From assembly GCA_946612055.1 (NCBI GenBank), contig CAMOEH010000085.1:1-6166 (forward strand): a stretch of 6,166 bases of DNA, given 5' to 3'. The notes beneath the pieces are model-generated. The model searched no databases. It was not told where the DNA came from and worked only from the letters and a program-made list of their open reading frames with translations. The translations under genes were made by a program, and so were the position numbers. Source of the DNA: an uncultured Bacillota bacterium. GTDB taxonomy: Bacteria; Bacillota_I; Bacilli_A; RFN20; CAG-826. Numbering within the stretch: the stretch's first letter is position 1; every line of letters starts with the position of its first letter. Positions 1-5,571 of this stretch are shown here, in pieces.

Positions 1-209
1 AAATGCTCCGGGCCGAAGATCTAGGCGATTTCTTCCGCATTTCCGCGGATAATCGCGATTTGAATTACGACAAATATTTCACCAAAGGACAATCTTCGAT
101 CGATAACACCGAACCCTATACCTCTCATAACACCTCCCGGTTGGATGTCGAGGGAATGAAAAAATTGCTTCTGAAATTATCGTTATTTGGAGGCCCGGTT
201 CGTTCGTGA
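1..209 (+). CDS. capE: UDP-GlcNAc 4,6-dehydratase/5-epimerase, CapE/FnlA-type (C-terminal fragment)
   Basis: This is the last 68 or so codons of a gene that begins before the window; the frame runs through base 3 and stops with TGA at 207-209. The translation carries the tail typical of CapE/FnlA/WbjB enzymes: an acidic GDFFRI segment, then ADNRDLNYDKYF, then YTSHNTSRLDVEGMKKLLLKL. Family members are extended SDR proteins of about 340 residues that dehydrate UDP-GlcNAc at C4/C6 and invert C5, the first step to UDP-L-FucNAc in the cytoplasm. The Rossmann domain and catalytic residues lie outside the window, so activity cannot be judged. The ATG at base 3 is an internal Met, not the start. The identification is strengthened by the CapF- and CapG-like genes that follow directly. 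Its stop overlaps the capF start by 4 bases (GTGA). Confidence 0.88.
   Translation, partial: MLRAEDLGDFFRISADNRDLNYDKYFTKGQSSIDNTEPYTSHNTSRLDVEGMKKLLLKLSLFGGPVRS
189..193 (+). promoter_or_regulatory. Ribosome binding site for capF
   Basis: GGAGG lies within the last codons of capE, 12 bases before the GTG at 206. It supports the non-ATG start that overlaps the capE stop. Confidence 0.75.
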
Positions 210-1318
210 AAATCCTCGTCACGGGAGCCAATGGCTTCATTGGAAAAAACCTTTGCCTCGGCTTAAAAGAAAAAGGATACGAAGTCCTTCCCTTTGATAT
301 TGATAACGATCCTGAAGATCTAGCATCCTACGTCAAGGAAGCGGATTGGATTTTCCATTTGGCAGGTGTCAATCGCCCGCTGACCGAGAAAGAATTTACC
401 AACGGAAACGTCAATTTGACGAAGAGGCTCATCGATCTCGTCAAAGAAAATGGTAGCCTTGCCCCCTTGGTCTATAGCAGTTCGACTCAGGCGGAAAAAG
501 ATAACCCTTATGGAAGAAGCAAGAGAAAAGCCGAAGAGCTTCTTCTTGATTTTGGGATGGATCATCCGGTCTATGTGTATCGCTTTTATAACGTCTACGG
601 CAAATGGTGTAACCCCAATTACAATTCGGTGATCGCGACCTTTTGCTTCAATATTGCTCGAGGGCTTCCGATTTCCGTTAACCCCGATGCTCCCAAAATC
701 GATTTCGTCTATATCGATGATATCGTTTCCGAATTCCTTCGCTTGTTGCAGGGGACGGGGAAAGGAAGCCATAACCTCCTTTATGTCGAGCCTCATGACC
801 AAGTTGAATTAAGGGAAATTGTTGCACGCCTAACCTATTTTAAAGAAAGCAGAGACAACCATATGGTTCCTCATATCGAGGATCCTTTTGGGAAAAAGCT
901 CTATTCGACCTACCTCTCCTATTTAGATGAAAACGATTTCTCCTATCCTTTGGATATGCATAAGGATTATCGTGGCTCTTTCACCGAGATTCTTAAAACT
1001 GAAGGCCTAGGTCAGATTTCTGTGAATGTCTCTAAGCCAGGCATCACGAAGGGTAACCATTATCACCATACGAAAACCGAGAAATATCTGGTCGTCAGTG
1101 GGACCTGCGAAATCAAATTCCGCAAGATCGGGACTCATGACATCATCACCTATGTTTGCTCGGATAAGGAAATGAAAGTGGTGGATATTCCGCCTGGATA
1201 TACCCATTCCATCAAGAACATCGGCAAAACCGATTCGGTGACGATCATGTGGGCCAATGAACTCTATGATCCCGATCACCCCGATACGATTTATTGCCCC
1301 GTGGAGGAAGATGCATGA
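206..1318 (+). CDS. capF: CapF/FnlB-type bifunctional SDR-cupin enzyme, UDP-2-acetamido-2,6-dideoxy-hexulose reductase
   Basis: A 370-residue protein, matching the roughly 370 residues of S. aureus CapF. The first domain (about 1-245) is an NAD(P)-binding extended SDR fold: the glycine motif G7-A-N-G10-F-I-G13 lies at the N-terminus, a YSSSTQ strand follows, and the catalytic pair is Y102-xxx-K106. The second domain (about 250-370) is a cupin. It has HYHHTKTEKY with H285, H287 and E292, and PGYTHSIKN with H334, which look like the metal-binding set seen in CapF. In the known pathway the cupin domain epimerises C3 and the SDR domain reduces C4 of the CapE product, giving a UDP-6-deoxy-L-talose-type sugar. 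The start is GTG at 206, set by GGAGG at 189-193 and by the Rossmann motif beginning immediately. It is coupled to both neighbours by 4-base overlaps. No frameshift or missing motif was seen. Confidence 0.93.
   Translation: MKILVTGANGFIGKNLCLGLKEKGYEVLPFDIDNDPEDLASYVKEADWIFHLAGVNRPLTEKEFTNGNVNLTKRLIDLVKENGSLAPLVYSSSTQAEKDNPYGRSKRKAEELLLDFGMDHPVYVYRFYNVYGKWCNPNYNSVIATFCFNIARGLPISVNPDAPKIDFVYIDDIVSEFLRLLQGTGKGSHNLLYVEPHDQVELREIVARLTYFKESRDNHMVPHIEDPFGKKLYSTYLSYLDENDFSYPLDMHKDYRGSFTEILKTEGLGQISVNVSKPGITKGNHYHHTKTEKYLVVSGTCEIKFRKIGTHDIITYVCSDKEMKVVDIPPGYTHSIKNIGKTDSVTIMWANELYDPDHPDTIYCPVEEDA
1303..1307 (+). promoter_or_regulatory. Ribosome binding site for capG
   Basis: GGAGG sits 7 bases before the ATG at 1315. 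It decides the capG start, because the in-frame TTG at 1294 would place this motif inside the coding region. Confidence 0.85.
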
Positions 1319-2436
1319 AATACAAAGTCATGACCATTTTGGGCACTCGCCCCGAGATCATTCGCCTATGCGAAGTAATCAAAGCCTGCGACGAAGCTTT
1401 TGACCATGTCCTTGTTCATACGGGCCAAAATTATGCTTACGAATTAAACGAAGTCTTTTTCGAACAATTTGGGCTTCGTAAGCCAGATTATTATCTTGGC
1501 GCGGTTGGGAAAAACCTTGGGGAAACGATGGGGAATGTCATCGCGAAATCTTATGATTTGATTTCCGAGGTCAAACCAGATGCCGTTTTGATTCTCGGCG
1601 ATACCAATTCGGCTTTATCCGCCATTTCGGCGAAGCGCTTGAAATGCCCGATTTTCCATATGGAAGCCGGCAATCGGTGCTGGGACTGGAATGTTGCCGA
1701 GATGACAAACCGCACGATCGTTGACCATATCTCTGACGTGAATATGCCCTATAGTCATTTCGCTCATTCTAATCTTCTTAAAGAAGGGATTCGCGAAGAT
1801 CGGATGGTCATCACGGGTTCCCCGATGAAGCAAGTGATCTCTGCCTATCGCGATCAAATCGAAAGTAGCGACATTCTTTCTCGCCTCAACCTTAAAAAAG
1901 ATGGCTACATGGTTATCTCTGCTCATCGCGAAGAAAATGTCGATATCGAAGAGAAATTCTTAAGGCTATTCCCGGCTTTGAACGCCATCGCCGAAGAATA
2001 CAAAATGCCTATGCTTTTCTCCATCCATCCAAGGACGAGGAAGAAATTAGATGAACGGGGCTTTGTATTATCGCCTTATTTCATTGAATCCAAGCCTTTT
2101 GGCTTCCATGAATATATCAAACTCCAAGAAAACGCCTTTTGCGTTCTCTCGGATTCAGGAACTTTAAGCGAAGAATCTTCTATTCTTGATTTCCCAGCGG
2201 TTTTGATTCGTACCTCAACCGAAAGGCAAGAAGCCAATATCCATGGCTCGATTGTCCTTGGAGGGGTTGATGCGGATTCTATCAAAGCCGCAATCAACGA
2301 AGCTAGAAAGATACACGCCCCCGGCAACCACCTTTCTATCGTCCCCGATTATGACGTTGATGACGTTGCCAAAACCGTCGTGGAAACGATCAAGAAATAT
2401 ATCCCGATCATCAACAAGGAGACGTGGCTGAAGTGA
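1315..2436 (+). CDS. capG: CapG/FnlC-type UDP-N-acetyl-hexosamine 2-epimerase (UDP-L-FucNAc synthesis)
   Basis: A 373-residue member of the non-hydrolysing UDP-GlcNAc 2-epimerase (WecB/GT-B fold) family; S. aureus CapG is about the same length. Motifs in order are GTRPE at 10-14, HTGQN at 35-39, LGDTNS with D96, HMEAGNR with E117, SAHREEN with H204, and SDSGTLSEES at 279-288. HMEAGNR, rather than the HVEAGLR of ordinary WecB, points to the CapG branch, which inverts C2 to give UDP-N-acetyl-L-fucosamine. By comparison with E. coli WecB (D95, E117, E131, H213), the acid/base residues map to D96, E117, E129 and probably H204. The usual V/W-P-E-E-x-N-R is V-A-E-M-T-N-R here, so the proline and the second Glu are replaced while E129 is kept. 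The ATG at 1315 overlaps the capF stop (ATGA). The order after capE and capF makes the L-FucNAc role more likely than WecB-type ManNAc synthesis. Confidence 0.92.
   Translation: MKYKVMTILGTRPEIIRLCEVIKACDEAFDHVLVHTGQNYAYELNEVFFEQFGLRKPDYYLGAVGKNLGETMGNVIAKSYDLISEVKPDAVLILGDTNSALSAISAKRLKCPIFHMEAGNRCWDWNVAEMTNRTIVDHISDVNMPYSHFAHSNLLKEGIREDRMVITGSPMKQVISAYRDQIESSDILSRLNLKKDGYMVISAHREENVDIEEKFLRLFPALNAIAEEYKMPMLFSIHPRTRKKLDERGFVLSPYFIESKPFGFHEYIKLQENAFCVLSDSGTLSEESSILDFPAVLIRTSTERQEANIHGSIVLGGVDADSIKAAINEARKIHAPGNHLSIVPDYDVDDVAKTVVETIKKYIPIINKETWLK
2416..2421 (+). promoter_or_regulatory. Ribosome binding site that decides the start of the unknown membrane protein
   Basis: AAGGAG lies inside the end of capG. 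It is 2 bases from an in-frame GTG at 2424, too close for initiation, and 11 bases from the GTG at 2433. The latter makes a GTGA overlap with the capG stop, exactly like the capE-capF junction, so 2433 is preferred. Confidence 0.6.
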
Positions 2437-3596
2437 TCCAAGCCTATTTTCACAAAAAAAGCGAGCCAGGAACTCCTTATGAAATCCATAAGGAATTTGA
2501 TGGTCCCGTCTGTTTAAGTGAGAAAGAAGCTTTCGCCATCTTTTCAAAAACCAACATCGAGGATTATGAAGGTAGCTTTCTAATCGGAGAAGATGACATT
2601 CTCTCTCCCGATGGCAAGCAACTCCCTTTGCTTCATGTTGGCCCTGGTTTTACATCGTCTTTTCATTGCCCTGAGGTAATGGATTCTCGCCTACTTGCTA
2701 TCGTCTCTTCTCTTGCCGAAGAATATGATCTTCGCCTTGAAGAAAAACAGAACCTCCTTCTTTTGGCAAACCGCATTTTCGCATTCTTGCTTTCATTAGA
2801 AGAGAAAACCGCCTTTGGGATCGATGTTTTGAATTGTTCTAAAAAAGAACAAAAGGTTATTGCCGCCTTGTTGAAACGGGCCTTCGCTCATACCCAAATC
2901 ATTCTTTTCGTTAATAAGGATTCCGAAACGTTATTCTCTATGGAAGAGAAAACAGCATGGGCGTTAGATAAGGAAATCATCGAAGCCCTTTATGCGGATT
3001 TCCTCGATATGGGATCTCCGGATGTCGGTAATCTTCTTGGCAGCAAAGAAAAGCCTTCATTAGAAGTGGAAGAAGACATCATGGATGCTTTCCAAACCGC
3101 GAAAAAGAAAAAGGAAGAGACGGCTTTGGCCGCATCCGAAGAAGAAAAATCTTTGGAAGAAAAGGAAGCAGACCCCCAAGAGAGGATTGCTTTCCGCAAG
3201 GATTGCCGCATCAATTTCCTTTTCTCCGGCATCTTCCTTGCTTTGTCTTCGATCTCCGCCTTTATTCCCTTTTGGTTTAAAAACGATTCGATGTTCTTTT
3301 TGATTGCCTCTTCGGTCATGACCTATATCTTCTCTTTGCTTTCTTGCATGCCATTTGGATACATGGTTATGGATTATCGGAAATGGAAAAACGAAAAGCC
3401 CATCTATCTGATTTTGTGTTTTGTCATATTGGCTCCTCTTGCCTTAGGGGTAGCGGTTGCTATCGGGATATTAGGACGAAATTCCGAAATCGCGAAAACC
3501 GTTGCTTTGCCTAGTGCCATCGGGGTTGCCTTGTTCTTGCCGTTATGGGGAATTCGGTATCTTTTGGTTAGGATCATCAAACCGAGAAAGAAATGA
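2433..3596 (+). CDS. Unrecognised membrane protein in a capsule operon; possible degenerate ABC-ATPase-like domain plus four membrane helices
   Basis: I do not recognise a named family. The product is 387 residues from the GTG at 2433 (390 from 2424). Residues 1 to about 200 are soluble and mixed alpha/beta. Residues 209-259 form a very charged linker (KKKKEE, SEEEKSLEEKE) likely to be helical or coiled. Four hydrophobic segments follow at about 260-282, 286-313, 324-347 and 357-379, ending in the basic tail KPRKK. There is no signal peptide, so the N-terminal half is probably cytoplasmic. The soluble part has a faint ABC-ATPase cadence: YEGSFLIGEDD at 45-55 resembles the strand after Walker A, LNCSKKEQ at 133-140 stands where LSGGQ would, and IILF at 156-159 stands where Walker B would. 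No Walker A exists, and the Walker B acidic pair is replaced by VNK. The gene overlaps the capG stop by 4 bases and ends 10 bases before ugd, so it belongs to the polysaccharide operon. A scaffold, regulator or export accessory is conceivable, but no function can be assigned. Confidence 0.8.
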   Translation: MIQAYFHKKSEPGTPYEIHKEFDGPVCLSEKEAFAIFSKTNIEDYEGSFLIGEDDILSPDGKQLPLLHVGPGFTSSFHCPEVMDSRLLAIVSSLAEEYDLRLEEKQNLLLLANRIFAFLLSLEEKTAFGIDVLNCSKKEQKVIAALLKRAFAHTQIILFVNKDSETLFSMEEKTAWALDKEIIEALYADFLDMGSPDVGNLLGSKEKPSLEVEEDIMDAFQTAKKKKEETALAASEEEKSLEEKEADPQERIAFRKDCRINFLFSGIFLALSSISAFIPFWFKNDSMFFLIASSVMTYIFSLLSCMPFGYMVMDYRKWKNEKPIYLILCFVILAPLALGVAVAIGILGRNSEIAKTVALPSAIGVALFLPLWGIRYLLVRIIKPRKK

Positions 3597-3599
3597 GGT
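3594..3599 (+). promoter_or_regulatory. Ribosome binding site for ugd, overlapping the upstream stop codon
   Basis: TGAGGT contains both the TGA stop of the preceding gene and the GAGG core, 8 bases before the ATG at 3607. It supports 3607 over the longer in-frame start at 3502, which would run about 95 bases into the upstream gene. Confidence 0.7.
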
Positions 3600-3606
3600 A
3601 CGTGTC

Positions 3607-4797
3607 ATGAGAATTGCAGTAATTGGATGTGGTTACGTCGGATTGTCTCTTTCTTTGGTTTTCGCCAGATTCCATGATGTGGTGGCCATCGATATTGACC
3701 CAAAGAAAGTCGAAGACATCAACAATCGAATCTGTCCTCTTAAAGAAGAAGATATGGTCAAAGCCCTTGCTTCGCCTTCTCTTTCTTTGAAAGCCTCGAC
3801 ATCCTACTCCGACATCTCGGATGCCAAATTGGTCGTGATTGCTGTCCCGACGAATTACGATGAATCAAGCCATCAATTCGACGTCAAAGCCGTCGAAGAA
3901 ACGGTGGAAAAACTTTCTAATCTCCATCTAAAATGCCCCATCGTCATCAAATCCACAGTTCCCGTTGGCTTCACCGAGGAACTTCAAAGACGTTACAAAG
4001 GCTTGCATTTGCTTTTCAGCCCCGAATTCCTTCGCGAATCCAAAGCGTTAGAAGATAATCTTCATCCTTCGCGCATCGTCGTCGGCTATGACAAAAAGAA
4101 GAAGAATTCCTTAGGCTATGCGAAATCCTTTGCCAGACTGCTTAAGAAATGCTCTTTGAGCAAGAAAGTAGAAATTCGCCTTGTAGGATATTCCGAAGCC
4201 GAAGCCATCAAACTATTCGCGAATACCTATCTTGCTCTGCGAGTCGCCTTCTTCAATGAACTGGATTCTTATGCGTTGGCCAAATCGCTTGACGCCGAAG
4301 AAATAATCGATGGGGTTTGCCTTGATCCACGAATTCAATTCTTTTATAACAATCCCTCGTTTGGCTATGGCGGATATTGCTTGCCTAAAGACACCAAGCA
4401 ATTGCTCGCCAATTACGACAAAGTGCCCGAGCAATTGATTCACGCGATCGTCGATAGCAACGACACGCGTAAAGATTTCATCGTCAGCGAAATCTTGAAA
4501 CGTATACCTAAAGAAGATGCCGTTGTTGGCGTTTATCGCCTTAGCATGAAACAAGGAAGCGATAATTTCCGTTCTTCTTCCATCCAGGGTGTGATGGAAC
4601 GACTTAGAAATCACGGAGTGAAGATGATCGTCTATGAGCCCTTATTGAAGGAAGAATATTTCCTGGGAGCAACAAAAGTTGCCGATTTGGAGGAATTCGC
4701 ATCCACGTCTTCCCTTATTATCGCGAATCGATATGACGAAATCCTTTCCCCATGGAAACAAAGAATATTCACGCGCGACCTTTTTGGTCGAGATTAA
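3607..4797 (+). CDS. ugd: UDP-glucose 6-dehydrogenase
   Basis: A 396-residue NAD-dependent dehydrogenase of the short Ugd type (E. coli Ugd is 388 residues). It oxidises UDP-glucose twice to UDP-glucuronate in the cytoplasm. The N-terminal Rossmann motif is G7-C-G9-Y-V-G12, with D29 at the end of strand 2 to hold the NAD ribose. STVPVG lies at 116-121 and SPEFLRE at 138-144. K202 and N206 lie in KLFANTYLALR. The catalytic thiol is C258 in FGYGGYCLPKDT, with D262 following. All of these sit about two residues before their E. coli counterparts K204, N208 and C260. The GGYCLPKDTKQLLANY stretch is the UDP-glucose signature and argues against a UDP-ManNAc dehydrogenase of the WecC/CapO kind. The C-terminal UDP-binding domain is complete. 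The product probably serves as a GlcA donor for the same polymer as the L-FucNAc genes upstream, which is an inference from position. Confidence 0.94.
   Translation: MRIAVIGCGYVGLSLSLVFARFHDVVAIDIDPKKVEDINNRICPLKEEDMVKALASPSLSLKASTSYSDISDAKLVVIAVPTNYDESSHQFDVKAVEETVEKLSNLHLKCPIVIKSTVPVGFTEELQRRYKGLHLLFSPEFLRESKALEDNLHPSRIVVGYDKKKKNSLGYAKSFARLLKKCSLSKKVEIRLVGYSEAEAIKLFANTYLALRVAFFNELDSYALAKSLDAEEIIDGVCLDPRIQFFYNNPSFGYGGYCLPKDTKQLLANYDKVPEQLIHAIVDSNDTRKDFIVSEILKRIPKEDAVVGVYRLSMKQGSDNFRSSSIQGVMERLRNHGVKMIVYEPLLKEEYFLGATKVADLEEFASTSSLIIANRYDEILSPWKQRIFTRDLFGRD
4776..4790 (+). repeat. Perfect inverted repeat (hairpin) at the end of ugd
   Basis: CGACC, then TTTTT, then GGTCG. The five-pair GC-rich stem with a T5 loop encodes the last residues of ugd and ends 6 bases before the mtnN Shine-Dalgarno sequence. 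The T run is in the loop rather than after the stem, so it is not a normal intrinsic terminator. Confidence 0.55.
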
Positions 4798-4804
4798 AGG
4801 AGGT
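4797..4804 (+). promoter_or_regulatory. Very strong ribosome binding site for mtnN
   Basis: AAGGAGGT is a full-length complement to the 16S anti-Shine-Dalgarno. Its GGAGG core ends 6 bases before the ATG at 4810. It starts on the last base of the ugd stop codon and is the strongest such site in the window. Confidence 0.88.
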
Positions 4805-4809
4805 TACCT

Positions 4810-5496
4810 ATGGTTGCTTTTGTTTATGCGATGGAAAAAGAGGCCTTGCCTTTATTAGAAGAGGTTACGATTTTATCCGATAAGAAGATGGGCAAGATTT
4901 CTCGCTTGTTGGAAGTCTCTTTAAACAAGAAGAAATTCCTTATCGTCATTTCCGGGATTGGCAAAGCTTTTGCCGCGTCTAGTTTATCTAGCGCCTTTGC
5001 TCTTCATCCGGAAATCGATGCCGTCATCAATTTGGGCGTATCCGGGTCATTAAACGAAAAAGAAGCGCCCATCTTTTCTGCGGTCATCGGCAAAGAATTC
5101 GTTGAACATGATCTCGATACATCGGCCATTGGGGATCCGGTTGGAATGGTCTCTGGCATTAATGTGGTCTTTCTCCCCTCTTCAGAAAAATGGAATTCCT
5201 TGCTGAAACAATCTTGCGAAGAATTAAAGATTCCTTCTGCTGAGGGTGTCATCTCTAGCGGAGACGTTTTCCTTTCTTCAAGACAACGAAAAGAAGAGAT
5301 ACGTGCCCAGTTTGGAACGTTGTCTCTTGATATGGAAAGCGCCCCTTATGCCCAGATCGCTTATTGCTATGAAAAGCCCTTCTCTGCGCTTCGGGTTATC
5401 ACCGATATCGACAACCCTGATGATTATGGCCGCAACGTCAACAAAGCCTGCTTGATGATCAAGGAAATCGCGAAGTCTCTTCTTTCCCGTCTTTGA
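4810..5496 (+). CDS. mtnN: 5'-methylthioadenosine/S-adenosylhomocysteine nucleosidase
   Basis: A 228-residue protein of the PNP/UDP phosphorylase fold (E. coli MtnN/Pfs is 232 residues). It hydrolyses MTA and SAH (and 5'-deoxyadenosine) to adenine plus the thioribose or ribosyl product. This clears inhibitors of methyl transfer and feeds methionine salvage and the LuxS branch. Features include the N-terminal AMEKE with E11 (E. coli E12, base), SGIGKAFAA near 48-56, INLGVSGSL in place of the usual INTGSAGGL, VISSGDVFLS, and LDMESAPYAQIA with E176 (E. coli E174). ALRVITDID follows, with D199 (E. coli D197, proton donor). All three catalytic positions are present. It is somewhat divergent from textbook Pfs in the ribose-binding loops, but length and motif spacing are normal. 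It starts 12 bases after ugd with no promoter visible between, so it is probably co-transcribed with the sugar genes. Confidence 0.9.
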   Translation: MVAFVYAMEKEALPLLEEVTILSDKKMGKISRLLEVSLNKKKFLIVISGIGKAFAASSLSSAFALHPEIDAVINLGVSGSLNEKEAPIFSAVIGKEFVEHDLDTSAIGDPVGMVSGINVVFLPSSEKWNSLLKQSCEELKIPSAEGVISSGDVFLSSRQRKEEIRAQFGTLSLDMESAPYAQIAYCYEKPFSALRVITDIDNPDDYGRNVNKACLMIKEIAKSLLSRL

Positions 5497-5526
5497 TTCG
5501 CATTTTCTTTCGCCGATAGGGCTTCT

Positions 5527-5549
5527 CTTTGCTATAATTGCAAAGCAAT
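5527..5549 (+). repeat. Two overlapping inverted repeats across the gpmA -10 and start site
   Basis: CTTTGC (5527-5532) pairs with GCAAAG (5540-5545), with TATAATT between them. ATTGC (5537-5541) pairs with GCAAT (5545-5549), with AAA between them. The two share bases, so they would be alternatives as structures. They could be an operator over the promoter or simple chance in a short AT-rich stretch. Confidence 0.4.
5530..5538 (+). promoter_or_regulatory. Extended -10 promoter for gpmA
   Basis: TGCTATAAT combines a perfect TATAAT (5533-5538) with the upstream TG of an extended -10 element. The -35 region is weak; the best candidate is TTCGCC at 5509-5514 with an 18-base spacer. Transcription would start near 5545, giving a leader of about 27 bases before the gpmA ATG. 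Confidence 0.72.
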
Positions 5550-5556
5550 CCAAGAA

Positions 5557-5560
5557 AGGA
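5557..5560 (+). promoter_or_regulatory. Ribosome binding site for gpmA
   Basis: AGGA (within AAAGGA) lies 11 bases before the ATG at 5572. The nearer ATG at 5562 is only one base away and is out of frame with the mutase. Confidence 0.6.
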
Positions 5561-5571
5561 AATGGACAAAA

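Noticed and set aside
320..802. Minus-strand open frame of 160 codons opposite capF, and similar ones opposite capG, ugd and gpmA.
   Set aside because: They lie wholly antisense to strongly supported genes, have no ribosome sites or recognisable domains, and reflect the codon bias of the real genes.
1294..1314. Longer capG start at TTG 1294.
   Set aside because: It would put the GGAGG site inside the coding region; the ATG at 1315 has ideal spacing and begins directly with the family's N-terminus.
3085..3303. Plus-strand open frame in another phase, rich in Lys and Arg.
   Set aside because: It is an out-of-frame reading of the charged linker of the membrane protein, with no ribosome site.
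3502..3606. N-terminal extension of ugd from 3502.
   Set aside because: It overlaps the upstream membrane protein by about 95 bases, and the Rossmann strand MRIAVIGCGYVG begins at 3607 after a good ribosome site.
5470..5510. GCGAA (5470-5474) and TTCGC (5497-5501) followed by a T-rich stretch, as a possible mtnN terminator.
   Set aside because: Only five pairs with a 22-base loop, and the T-rich run is broken by C, so it is too weak to call.
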